Source: DATLFA01 sp039934635 (GTDB lineage: Bacteria > Actinomycetota > Acidimicrobiia > Acidimicrobiales > WLNW01). Taken from it: a stretch of DNA of 16,512 bases. The position numbers and the translations under genes were made by a program. The notes beneath the pieces are model-generated. The model saw nothing but the letters and a program-made list of their open reading frames with translations, made no database searches and had not been told where the DNA came from. The DNA is taken from contig JBDTLT010000113.1 in assembly GCA_039934635.1 (NCBI GenBank), positions 1-16,512 of the forward strand, in the 5' to 3' direction. This document shows positions 5,776 to 13,134 of this stretch, one piece after another (position 1 is the first letter of the stretch; each line of letters opens with the position of its first letter).

Positions 5776-5782
5776 CTAGGCG

Positions 5783-6592
5783 GTGTTGACCACGCCCGTC
5801 ACCGACCCTGACGACCCTCGCATCGCTGCGTTCGTCGGCCTGCGCGACCACGAATTGCGCAAGCGACGCGAACAGCCCGGTGGAGACATGGCGGGCGTCT
5901 TCATCTGCGAGGGCGATCTCGTTGTCGAGCGGGCGTTGCGGGCGGGCTACCAATTGACGGCGATACTGATCGACGCCAAACGCACCGCGCCCTTCCCTTT
6001 CGCCGCCGACGACACGGTGACCGTTTTCGCGGCCGCACCGGCGGTACTGCTACGGATCACCGGCTACGCATTGCATCGCGGCATGTTGGCTTGTTTCGTA
6101 CGCCGACCAGAGCTTGAAGCGTCCACCGTGCTCGACAACGCACGGCGCATCATCGTGCTCGAAGGCGTCAACAATCCCACCAACCTCGGCATCATCGCCC
6201 GCAGCGCGGCGGCGTTGGGCATCGATGCCATGCTGCTCGACGACTTCTGTTGTGATCCGCTGTATCGCCGCGCATCGCGCGTCGCCATGGGCGAGGTGTT
6301 CAAGCTGCCGTACGCCCGACTCGGCCCGTTCCCCGAAGGCCTTGCCCTGTTGCACCAACGCGGCTTCGAACTCGTCGCACTCACGCCCGAGCCTGGCGCG
6401 CTACCCATCGATCGCCTCCAACTCGATGACGACACGCGCGTGGCGTTGCTGTTCGGTGCTGAAGGCCCAGGGTTGACCGACACGACGCTCGCTCATTGTG
6501 AGCATCACGTGCGCATTCCGATGCGCGACGGAGTCGATTCGCTCAACATCGCAGCCGCGGCGGCCATCGCGATCTGGTGTGTGAGTCGCTGA
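5783..6592 (+). CDS. TrmH/SpoU-family RNA 2'-O-methyltransferase
   Basis: This 269-residue SPOUT methyltransferase transfers a methyl group from S-adenosylmethionine to a ribose 2'-OH in tRNA or rRNA. The N-terminal part (about 36-108) matches the substrate-binding domain (VFICEGDLVVERALRAGYQL). The C-terminal knot domain holds the three SpoU motifs: NPTNLGIIAR (131-140) with the conserved Asn and Arg, ALLFGAEGPGL (221-231), and IPMRDGVDSLNIAAAA (245-260). Which nucleotide is modified cannot be read from the sequence. The start is GTG 5783; a TTG follows directly at 5786. No ribosome-binding site is well placed, but TAGCCT lies 7 nt upstream, so the mRNA may be leaderless. A 58-nt gap separates it from the next gene, which has its own ribosome-binding site. 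Confidence 0.93.
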   Translation: MLTTPVTDPDDPRIAAFVGLRDHELRKRREQPGGDMAGVFICEGDLVVERALRAGYQLTAILIDAKRTAPFPFAADDTVTVFAAAPAVLLRITGYALHRGMLACFVRRPELEASTVLDNARRIIVLEGVNNPTNLGIIARSAAALGIDAMLLDDFCCDPLYRRASRVAMGEVFKLPYARLGPFPEGLALLHQRGFELVALTPEPGALPIDRLQLDDDTRVALLFGAEGPGLTDTTLAHCEHHVRIPMRDGVDSLNIAAAAAIAIWCVSR

Positions 6593-6650
6593 CATCGGCG
6601 ACCAAGTACAGTCCACGCAACTTCAGCGGGACCGGGGGAACAGAGGAACA

Positions 6651-7388
6651 ATGGACGCGCTTGCCACCGCACACGCCGCACGAGGCCCGGTCAGCGACCT
6701 CGGTGGGCGTTTCATGCTCAATCGGGCCACGTTCGCGCGCGGCGCGGAACTGGGGTTTCAGCCCGGCTTCGAGTTCTACGTGCTGGGTCGCTTCGGCGTC
6801 CTCGGCCAGGTACCGGCCGATGTCGTCGCGGCGAGCGCGGTGTTCATCAACCCCGACATGCTCGCGGAGTCATGGACTGCCGCAGTCGCGATTGCGCCGC
6901 CCGAAAAGGGCGCAGCGTTGTACAACGACATCTGTCAATCGCATGGCCGCACACATCTCGCCGCGGTACCCGACCTCGACCGGTTCGTCGCACTCGCCGA
7001 ACGGGTGCTCGCACACGCCTCGATGATCAACGCACCGATCGCTGCCGGGTGGCGCGCACTACCGAGCGCGACCGATGTCGCCGGCCGCGCACAACAGTTG
7101 CTGCAGACATTCCGCGAACTGCGCATGGCGCGCCACGCCGTATGCATCCATGCCGAAGGACTCACTCCCCTCGAGGCCATCGTCGCCGGCCCTGGCGGTG
7201 CGGCCAACGCGAAGATGTTCGGCTGGCCCGAACCCCTCCCCGACCCGGCACCGCTCGCGGCGCGACGCGCCGCCGCCGAGGCGAGAACGGATCAGCTGTC
7301 GGCCGTCGATTTCGCCCACTTGACCGACGCCGAGCGAGACGAGTTCGTCGCGGGACTCGGCCGCATCCTCGAGCACGCGACCAAGTAG
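6651..7388 (+). CDS. SCO6745-like actinobacterial protein, 245 aa
   Basis: The protein resembles the SCO6745 family found mainly in actinobacteria, described from memory as helical and related to winged-helix sequences. The segment GFEFYVLGRFGVLGQVPADVV (about 38-58) followed by SAVFINPDML matches the family pattern of a YF..R..vlG.vp.dvV block followed by a phenylalanine-rich FNP motif. Near the C-terminus, FRELRMARHAVCIHAEGLTPLEAI fits the family's REhRGdgHia-type helix followed by GL.glEA. The function of this family is unknown to me. There is no signal peptide or membrane segment. ATG 6651 is preceded by GAGGA and GGGGG elements, and TACAGT (6607-6612) could be a -10 box. Only 10 nt separate it from the transporter gene, so the two are probably co-transcribed. 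Confidence 0.65.
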   Translation: MDALATAHAARGPVSDLGGRFMLNRATFARGAELGFQPGFEFYVLGRFGVLGQVPADVVAASAVFINPDMLAESWTAAVAIAPPEKGAALYNDICQSHGRTHLAAVPDLDRFVALAERVLAHASMINAPIAAGWRALPSATDVAGRAQQLLQTFRELRMARHAVCIHAEGLTPLEAIVAGPGGAANAKMFGWPEPLPDPAPLAARRAAAEARTDQLSAVDFAHLTDAERDEFVAGLGRILEHATK

Positions 7389-7398
7389 CGCGACGCGC

Positions 7399-8577
7399 AT
7401 GACCGAGACGATGCCGCGCCAGCGATTGGCGCCGTCGTTCTGGGTGCTCGTGGCGGGCAGCGTCGTCTATTTCATCGCGCAGGGAATGCTGTTCCCGGTA
7501 TTGCCCAAGTACATCAAGAACGAGCTCGGCGGCAGCAAGTTCGACATCGGCTTCACCGTCGGTAGTTTCGCGCTCGGCGCAATGATCGCTCGACCACTCG
7601 GGGGCATGTTCGCCGATCGCGTCGGTCGGCGCGCGGTCACCGTGGTGGGTTCACTGTTCTGGGCCGCGATGGTCGCTCTGTATCCCGTCGCGGGAACACA
7701 CGGCGATATTCCCGCGCTCATCGCGGTGCGAATCCTCGGCGGGCTCGGTGGCGGCATGTTGTTCGTCGCGATGGCGGCGATCGCGACCGATCTGTCGCCG
7801 CCCGACCGGCGGGTCCAGGGGTTCGGCCTCTTCTCGTCGTCGACGCTCATCGGCTTTGCCATCGGGCCTCCGCTCGGCCTCGCGGTGCTCGACGGTCGAC
7901 ACTTCGCCCGCACATTCACCACGTGCGCGGTCATCGCAGTCGCCCCGGCGATCTCGATGCTCTTCATGCCGGACACGCGGCCTGCCGGGCAGCGCACCGT
8001 TCGCCCTGCGATATGGGCGAGCTTGTTCCATCCCGCGGCACGGCGCCTCGGCCTCTCCCTGTTGCTCGGCGGGCTCAGCTACGTCACCTTCGTGGGGTTC
8101 CTCCCCGACTATGCCGACGAAGTGGGCCTCGAGCGCGTGGGCATCGCGCTCACGTTGAATTCGGTAGCGAACCTCATCGTGCGTGTCTTCGCCGCACGGA
8201 TCGTGGACCGCTTCGAACGGCGCCTCGTCGCCGGAGTGTCGCTGCTGTTCATCGTCACCGCCGCGCTGACGCTGGCGCTATGGGCCGAACCCGCCGGCAT
8301 CTTCACCGCAGCGGCGCTGAACGGCGTGGGCAACGCCTACCTGTTTGCGAGCTTCCTTGCGATGACCGTCGATCGGGTCGACGATTCCGAGCGCGCGCTG
8401 GCGATCGGATCGCTCACGGTCTACAACGACATCGCCATCAGCGGCGGCGGAGCACTGCTCGGCTACGTCGCCACGACGGTGAACTACCGCGGGGCGTTCG
8501 TCGCGGCCGCATTCCTCGCGGCGTGCGCGTTCGTCAACACGATGTTCACGGGCCGCAAGGTCGTACCCGCCGTGTGA
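7399..8577 (+). CDS. Major facilitator superfamily transporter, 392 aa
   Basis: This inner-membrane secondary transporter has the usual MFS length and about 12 predicted membrane helices, starting with FWVLVAGSVVYFIAQGMLF (14-32). The cytoplasmic loop between helices 2 and 3 has the MFS signature GMFADRVGRRAV (69-80). A second half begins near residue 215 with LGLSLLLGGLSYVTFVGFL and repeats the pattern, ending with AFVAAAFLAACAFVNTMF. The charge pattern and length resemble small-molecule or drug exporters of the DHA1 type, but the substrate cannot be predicted. ATG 7399 starts 10 nt after the SCO6745-like gene; a downstream in-frame ATG (7411) is an alternative. The gene converges on the DUF1214 gene, and only 10 nt separate the two stops. 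Confidence 0.93.
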   Translation: MTETMPRQRLAPSFWVLVAGSVVYFIAQGMLFPVLPKYIKNELGGSKFDIGFTVGSFALGAMIARPLGGMFADRVGRRAVTVVGSLFWAAMVALYPVAGTHGDIPALIAVRILGGLGGGMLFVAMAAIATDLSPPDRRVQGFGLFSSSTLIGFAIGPPLGLAVLDGRHFARTFTTCAVIAVAPAISMLFMPDTRPAGQRTVRPAIWASLFHPAARRLGLSLLLGGLSYVTFVGFLPDYADEVGLERVGIALTLNSVANLIVRVFAARIVDRFERRLVAGVSLLFIVTAALTLALWAEPAGIFTAAALNGVGNAYLFASFLAMTVDRVDDSERALAIGSLTVYNDIAISGGGALLGYVATTVNYRGAFVAAAFLAACAFVNTMFTGRKVVPAV

Positions 8578-8587
8578 CGAGTCGCGG

Positions 8588-9757
8588 TCAGTGGCGAAAG
8601 CGGGTGGCGACGTGCGCCTGGCGAATGGCAATCTGCGCGCGGCGTTGGTCGACGGACATCGACGGTGTCGTCGGCGCCATCACGTCGCGGATCTGGTCCA
8701 ACTTCACCAACTGCCCGGTTTGAGATGGCACATCGGCCGTGCGGATGTAGCGCGTCGCGATCATCCCCTCGCGCAGCCCCGTAGTGTCGAGCCAATTGGG
8801 CACACCCGGGTCGCGGTGCGCGATCACGACTCGATAACGACCGTCGGCATCGACCTGCATTTGGTGGCCGTTGAGGCTCGTGACGCGGTTCGCGAAGTCG
8901 AGGGATTCCATCCATCCGAGGTTGTAGAGCATGATGTTCCAGAACCACGCATCTGGTGGCGCGCCTTCGATCACGAACGCTTCGTCGTCGTCGAGACGGA
9001 AGAACCCGAACCCGTAGGCAATGTCCTTGGCCCCGCCCTGCGCCGCGCCCGGCGCGATCAGCACGTTGGCGCCGACCTTGCGGTGTGCCGTGTCGACGTA
9101 GCGGTTCCAGTAGTGGAACGACGTGACGATCCAGTTGCTCGCTTCGTCGATGCGCCGTGCCATCTCGGTCGGCGTCAACGGTGGTGGCGACAAGCCCTCG
9201 CCGCCGATGCGTTCGATGCGCATCGGCGGGGGCGCGTCGCGCGACCAATCGTTGTAGTACGCCCGCACCGTGATGTTGCCCGTGTCGGGATGCAGCCGTA
9301 GCCAGTTGCCGTCGTAGCCGTGCGGGCGCTCACCGCTGACGATCAAATCGAAGCCGCCGTCGGCGTCAGCGACGAGTTGGTCGTCCCAGATCTCGTCGTA
9401 GACGCCGTACTCCTCGAGTTGCATGTCGCCTTGCAACGCGGAGATCAAGAACCCGTGCGAAGTGCCGCAGCGGCCGACGATGCGGTACGACCGATCGCCC
9501 CGGACACGCGCCCGCAGGTAGGTGTTGTCGACGTTGGGCCCGCCCCACTTGGTGATGTCATCGTCGTGGCGATAGAAGGCAGGGAAGTCGGGATCGGCGA
9601 ATTCGACGGCCCATTGCAGACCGATCACCATCAAACGCGTGAGGTAACGATAGCCGTCGGTCGAATCGCGCTCGCTCTGCGGAAAGGGCGGATCGGGCAA
9701 TACCCGCCCGAGTTCGCCGATGTGTTGTGCGAATCGTTGCCACGCCTCGTCGATCAT
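8588..9757 (-). CDS. DUF1214 domain protein, 389 aa
   Basis: The C-terminal third (about 245-340) carries the DUF1214 signature: FFRLDDDEAFVIEGAPPDA, WFWNIMLYNLGWMESLD, and RDPGVPNWLDTTGLREG with the conserved NWLDTTG. The N-terminal 240 residues are rich in aromatic and acidic residues and resemble proteins found with acyl-CoA and steroid-type degradation genes in actinobacteria; I cannot assign a reaction. No signal peptide is seen, unlike many DUF1254/DUF1214 proteins. ATG 9757 is preceded by GAGG with a 5-nt spacer; a GTG at 9763 would overlap that site. It begins 7 nt after the stop of the acyl-CoA dehydrogenase, clearly in the same operon. Confidence 0.85.
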   Translation of the reverse strand: MIDEAWQRFAQHIGELGRVLPDPPFPQSERDSTDGYRYLTRLMVIGLQWAVEFADPDFPAFYRHDDDITKWGGPNVDNTYLRARVRGDRSYRIVGRCGTSHGFLISALQGDMQLEEYGVYDEIWDDQLVADADGGFDLIVSGERPHGYDGNWLRLHPDTGNITVRAYYNDWSRDAPPPMRIERIGGEGLSPPPLTPTEMARRIDEASNWIVTSFHYWNRYVDTAHRKVGANVLIAPGAAQGGAKDIAYGFGFFRLDDDEAFVIEGAPPDAWFWNIMLYNLGWMESLDFANRVTSLNGHQMQVDADGRYRVVIAHRDPGVPNWLDTTGLREGMIATRYIRTADVPSQTGQLVKLDQIRDVMAPTTPSMSVDQRRAQIAIRQAHVATRFRH

Positions 9758-9764
9758 TGTCACC

Positions 9765-11069
9765 TCAGTGCACGTCGTTGAGTATTTCGTTGTCGAGGTA
9801 CTCGACGAAACGATCTCGATACTCGGCCCGTCGAGTCGGGATGTGTTCGCTCGGCCAACCCTCGACCGGCGTGAACGCCTTCATCGAACGCTCCGCGACG
9901 AACGCCTTGTGCACCTCGTCGGCGCCGTCGGCGATACGCATCTGGCGCGCGAGCACGAACATGCGGGCGAGCGGAAGATCGGTCGTCCACCCCAGCGCGC
10001 CGTGCACTTGGATCGCACGATCGACGACCTCTTGCAACACCTTGGCGCCCCAGAACTTGAGCTGTGCGATCTCCATACGCGCCCGAGACGCGCCCTGCGT
10101 GTCCCACACCCACGCAGAGTGCAATGCCAGCAGTCGTAGCGCTCGGATCTCGACCGCCGAGTCCGCGATCATCTCCTGAATCATCTGTTTCTGACCGAGC
10201 AACTGGCCTTTGGTCGTGCGGGAAACGGCGCGCTCGCACATCATCTCGAACGCACGGTTGCATTGGCCCACCCATCGCATGGCGTGGTGGATGCGCCCGC
10301 CGTTGAGGCGCTTTTGTGCGAGGACGAATCCGTCGCCCTCGCCGCCGATGCGATTGGCCACCGGGACACGACAGTTCTCGAGGAAGATCTCGGCGTGGCC
10401 ACCGGCGCGGAAGTGGCCCGGGTACGGATGGTGCATGTTGTAGACGTTGCGCGCGATGTTGAGGCCTGGCGTGCCTTTCGGGATGATGATCATCGACGCC
10501 GCTTTGTGGGGTGGGTTGTCGGGGTTGGTCACGACCATCATCAAGATGAAGTCGGCAACGGCCGCGTTGGACGCGAACCACTTGTGGCCGTTGATCACAT
10601 ACTCATCGCCGTCGCGCACGGCGACGGTCTTGATCATGGTCGGATCGCTACCCGAGTAGTGCGGCTCGGTCATCGAAAAGCTCGATGTCATCTCGCCGCG
10701 CAACAGGGGCTCGAGCCACTTCTCGCGTTGTTCGGGAGTGGCGCCGATCGCGATGAGTTCGCTGTTGCCGGAATCGGGCGCCTGGTTACCGAAGATGTTG
10801 GGCGCCGGGCTCGAACGACCGAGAATCTCGTGCATCAGCGCCAACTTCACCTGACCGTATCCCTGCCCACCGAGTTCGGGGTCGAGGTGACACGCCCACA
10901 GGCCGCGCTTCTTCACCTCTTCCTTCAGCGGCGCCGTCAGCTTGCGCCAATTGCCGGCAGTCATGTCATCGAAGAACAACTCGATGGGCTCGATCTCGTT
11001 GATGACGAACTCGCGCATCCAGTCGAGTTGTGCCTGGAACTCGGGTTCGGTCGAGAAATCCCATGCCAT
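9765..11069 (-). CDS. Acyl-CoA dehydrogenase, ACAD10/11-like
   Basis: This FAD-dependent enzyme should introduce a double bond next to the thioester of an acyl-CoA, passing electrons to ETF. The 434 residues contain the family order: N-terminal helices (1-125), the FAD/substrate strand SFSMTEPHYSGSDP (130-143), YVINGHKWFASNAA (157-170), and a C-terminal helical domain with AIQVHGALGWTTDLPLARM (352-370). The final active-site loop reads RIADGADEVHK (378-388), so Asp381 stands where medium-chain enzymes have the catalytic Glu of YEGT. This form is seen in ACAD10/11 relatives. ATG 11069 is chosen over GTG 11090 because AAGGGGG lies just upstream. A 22-bp imperfect palindrome precedes it. The DUF1214 gene follows after 7 nt. 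The acyl substrate is unknown. Confidence 0.93.
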   Translation of the reverse strand: MAWDFSTEPEFQAQLDWMREFVINEIEPIELFFDDMTAGNWRKLTAPLKEEVKKRGLWACHLDPELGGQGYGQVKLALMHEILGRSSPAPNIFGNQAPDSGNSELIAIGATPEQREKWLEPLLRGEMTSSFSMTEPHYSGSDPTMIKTVAVRDGDEYVINGHKWFASNAAVADFILMMVVTNPDNPPHKAASMIIIPKGTPGLNIARNVYNMHHPYPGHFRAGGHAEIFLENCRVPVANRIGGEGDGFVLAQKRLNGGRIHHAMRWVGQCNRAFEMMCERAVSRTTKGQLLGQKQMIQEMIADSAVEIRALRLLALHSAWVWDTQGASRARMEIAQLKFWGAKVLQEVVDRAIQVHGALGWTTDLPLARMFVLARQMRIADGADEVHKAFVAERSMKAFTPVEGWPSEHIPTRRAEYRDRFVEYLDNEILNDVH

Positions 11070-11080
11070 TGCGGCCCCCT

Positions 11081-11102
11081 TGCTAGACACCTGGTTCTAG
11101 CA
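11081..11102. promoter_or_regulatory. 22-bp imperfect palindrome, candidate operator of the acyl-CoA dehydrogenase operon
   Basis: TGCTAGA (11081-11087) and TCTAGCA (11096-11102) are perfect inverted 7-bp arms around CACCTGGT. It lies 11 bp upstream of the acyl-CoA dehydrogenase ATG, between that gene and the divergent CapA-type gene. The size and symmetry fit a dimeric repressor of the TetR or GntR type, both common at acyl-CoA genes, but no regulator gene is in the window. Palindrome seen directly; role inferred. Confidence 0.5.
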
Positions 11103-11121
11103 CCTTCCCCAGTCCCCGCCG

Positions 11122-11127
11122 TAGGCT
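11122..11127 (+). promoter_or_regulatory. Candidate -10 box of the CapA-type gene (TAGGCT)
   Basis: TAGGCT lies 8 nt before the ATG at 11136, which has no clear ribosome-binding site. The spacing fits a leaderless transcript and matches the arrangement before the RNA methyltransferase gene. No -35 element is evident. Confidence 0.4.
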
Positions 11128-11135
11128 CAGCGAGT

Positions 11136-12233
11136 ATGAGACGCCTCGCCGCGGTCGCGTGTGCGCTGCTCGCGGCAAGCTGCGCGACCGGAGCACGCGC
11201 CTCGCTCGGCCCCCGGGACGATGGTGTCGCACCGATCGCGGTCGCGGGCAACGCAGTCAGCGCCGCCGGACAACCAGCAGGCCTGCGCGTCGCGGTTGTG
11301 CGGTCGGCCACTGTTGCGAAGGCACCCATCCGCATCGCGTTCGGTGGCGACGTCCACGGCGAACCACCGATACGCCAACTTCTCGAGCGCGGCGAGAACC
11401 CACTCGATGGGGTACGCAATGCATTCGCCGACGCGGACATCGTGATGGTCAATCTCGAAACCGCGGTGACCAACGTCGGCGCAGCCCTCGATCACGAGTT
11501 CATCTTCAACGCACCGCCGAGCTTGCTCACCGCTCTCGCGACCGGCGGCGTCGACGTCGTCAATCTGGGGAACAACCACTCGACCGACTATGGCACCGCG
11601 GGTCTCTTGGACACCCTCGACCGCGCGCACGCGGCGGGGCTGACCACGGTGGGCGCGGGGCGCAACAGCGACGACACGTACACCGCGAAGGTCGTCGACG
11701 TGCGCGGCGTACGCGTCGGGTTCCTCGGGTTCGACCGCAACCTTCCGTTCGACGCGGCACTCGCTGGACCGACGTCACCCGGGCAGTCCGACGGCCGCAA
11801 CGCCAAGTTCGCCGCCGACGTCGTGCGCAAGGCCCGAGAGACCGCCGACGCCGTCGTGGTGATGGTGCATACGGGTGTCGAGCGCGACAACTGTCCCACG
11901 GCATCCGACAAAGCATTCTTCGATGCGCTCTTCGCCGCGGGCGCGACCATCGTCGTCGGCAATCATCCGCATGTGCTGCAAGCGGTCGTCGCCCGCGACG
12001 GGCACTTGGCAATGTATTCGAACGGCAACTTCGTCTTCTATCCGACGACCGACGATCAGCGAAAGACCGGCGTCTTGACCGTCGGCATCGATCGGGAGGG
12101 CATAGTCGTAGGCCATGACTTCTCGCCGGCAGTGATCGATGCTCAAGGTCGGCCGCAACTGATCGCCGGCGCGGCCCGCGATCGCGCGTTGGCCGACCTG
12201 GCCACCCTCGCGCCCGGCGACGGCCGCTGCTAG
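11136..12233 (+). CDS. CapA-family metallophosphatase-like lipoprotein, 365 aa
   Basis: The protein belongs to the CapA / PgsA family (PF09587), related to calcineurin-like phosphoesterases; the name comes from a poly-gamma-glutamate capsule protein. The core runs from about 65 to 305 with GGDVHGE (70-76), MVNLETAVTN (104-113), VVNLGNNHSTDYG (141-153), VVMVHTGVE (241-249), VVGNHPHVLQ (273-282) and YSNGNFVF (294-301). These supply the likely metal ligands D72, H74, N146, H148, H245, H277 and H279. The N-terminus MRRLAAVACALLAASC looks like a signal peptide with a lipobox ending at Cys16, so it is probably anchored outside the membrane. No capsule-synthesis partners are nearby, so its substrate is open. 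ATG 11136 is chosen because the signal peptide begins there; the frame extends much further upstream only by chance. It converges on the TauD-family gene with 7 nt between stops. Confidence 0.9.
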   Translation: MRRLAAVACALLAASCATGARASLGPRDDGVAPIAVAGNAVSAAGQPAGLRVAVVRSATVAKAPIRIAFGGDVHGEPPIRQLLERGENPLDGVRNAFADADIVMVNLETAVTNVGAALDHEFIFNAPPSLLTALATGGVDVVNLGNNHSTDYGTAGLLDTLDRAHAAGLTTVGAGRNSDDTYTAKVVDVRGVRVGFLGFDRNLPFDAALAGPTSPGQSDGRNAKFAADVVRKARETADAVVVMVHTGVERDNCPTASDKAFFDALFAAGATIVVGNHPHVLQAVVARDGHLAMYSNGNFVFYPTTDDQRKTGVLTVGIDREGIVVGHDFSPAVIDAQGRPQLIAGAARDRALADLATLAPGDGRC

Positions 12234-12240
12234 GAGCCGT

Positions 12241-13071
12241 TCAGACGGGGGGTTCGCCTTCGAGCGTGACGCGGTGCATCACGCGACGGTGGCCGGTGTA
12301 GTCGGGTACGGCGTAGTGCTGCGTGCACCGGTTGTCCCACAAGACGAGCGCATTGGGCGACCAGTTGAATCGCACTTGGAAGTCGGGTCGCTTGATGTGG
12401 TCGAGCAGGAAGGCGAGCACCACGCGGCTCTCATCCTCGGCGAGTTCACAGATGCGCGTCGTGAAGTTGTTGTTGACGTACAGCAGCTTGCGGCCCGTTT
12501 GCGGATGCGTGCGCACGACAGGATGGCGCGCCGCCGGCCATTTGGCCCGGGTTTCTTCGACGCTGGCAACGGTGCTGTGCCCATAGGTCACCGCCTTTTG
12601 CAGCGGCACCACGATGTCGTGCAGCGCGGTGGCGCCGTCGAGCAACTGCTTCATGCGGTCGGACAACGCGTCGTAGGCGGCGTACATGTTGGCCCAGCAC
12701 GTGTCGCCACCGAGGGGTGGGAGTTGCACCGCGCGCAGCACCGAACCCCACGCCGGCCGTTGCATGAACGACGAGTCGCTGTGCCACGAATTGGCCCCGT
12801 CTCGCTCTGGCTCTGTCTGGTCGAGCACCGTCATCTCGCCGTACTCGGGGTGCGGCTTGGCGAACGGGTGGTATTCGAACGGACCGAACCAGCCCGCGAA
12901 CTCGATCTGCTGCGCCGGAGTGATGTCCTGGTCGCGAAAGAACAGCACCAGGTGGTCGTAGAGCGCCTGCTCGATCGCCTGCATCACCGACTCGTCGAGC
13001 GGCGCGGCGAGATCGACGCCGCGTACTTCGGCACCGATCGTAGGCGTGAGTGGAACGACGTCGATGATCAT
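12241..13071 (-). CDS. TauD/TfdA-family Fe(II)/2-oxoglutarate dioxygenase, 276 aa
   Basis: This enzyme hydroxylates an organic substrate using O2, iron and 2-oxoglutarate, releasing succinate and CO2. All core residues are present: H97 and D99 in WHSDSSF, the distal H252 in NRCTQHYAVPDY, and R263, 11 residues later, to bind 2-oxoglutarate. R267 matches the second arginine of TauD. The N-terminus IGAEVRGVDLAAPL and FRDQDITPAQQIEFAGWFG also fit the family, and length is normal. Taurine is not assumed, because no sulfonate transporter or sulfur genes are nearby; 2,4-D-like acids, sulfonates or other carboxylates are equally possible. ATG 13071 has GAGGGGG 6 nt upstream, and TACCCT (minus strand, 13091-13096) is a possible -10 box. 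The gene diverges from the LLM oxidoreductase. Confidence 0.93.
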   Translation of the reverse strand: MIIDVVPLTPTIGAEVRGVDLAAPLDESVMQAIEQALYDHLVLFFRDQDITPAQQIEFAGWFGPFEYHPFAKPHPEYGEMTVLDQTEPERDGANSWHSDSSFMQRPAWGSVLRAVQLPPLGGDTCWANMYAAYDALSDRMKQLLDGATALHDIVVPLQKAVTYGHSTVASVEETRAKWPAARHPVVRTHPQTGRKLLYVNNNFTTRICELAEDESRVVLAFLLDHIKRPDFQVRFNWSPNALVLWDNRCTQHYAVPDYTGHRRVMHRVTLEGEPPV

Positions 13072-13074
13072 CAG

Positions 13075-13100
13075 CTACCCCCTCGCTTCAAGGGTAGTCT
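13075..13100. promoter_or_regulatory. Inverted repeat and overlapping divergent -10 candidates
   Basis: CTACCC (13075-13080) and GGGTAG (13092-13097) form a 6-bp inverted repeat in the 63-bp gap between the divergent dioxygenase and LLM genes. Its right arm overlaps two possible -10 boxes facing away from each other: TACCCT on the minus strand (13091-13096) and TAGTCT on the plus strand (13095-13100). The left arm overlaps the dioxygenase ribosome-binding site. This could couple the two genes, but the repeat is short. Confidence 0.3.
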
Positions 13101-13134
13101 CCGCGGCCGCAGTGTCAGATCGTCGGGGGCATCA

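Noticed and set aside
11081..11102. KstR-type (sterol regulator) binding site
   Set aside because: One half reads TAGAAC on the minus strand, but the other is GTGTCTA with longer spacing, so it does not match TnnAACnnGTTnnA. It is kept only as an unassigned palindrome.
10263..11135. Long N-terminal extension of the CapA-type frame (open from 10263)
   Set aside because: The extension is antisense to the acyl-CoA dehydrogenase. The signal peptide, lipobox and -10 box all support a start at 11136.
12241..13071. Naming the dioxygenase as taurine dioxygenase
   Set aside because: The iron and 2-oxoglutarate residues are present, but TauD/TfdA members act on many substrates. No sulfonate transport or sulfur-assimilation genes are nearby.
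12274..13134. Long N-terminal extension of the LLM oxidoreductase frame (open from 12274)
   Set aside because: It is antisense to the TauD-family gene. Homology and the GGGGG ribosome-binding site begin at 13135.
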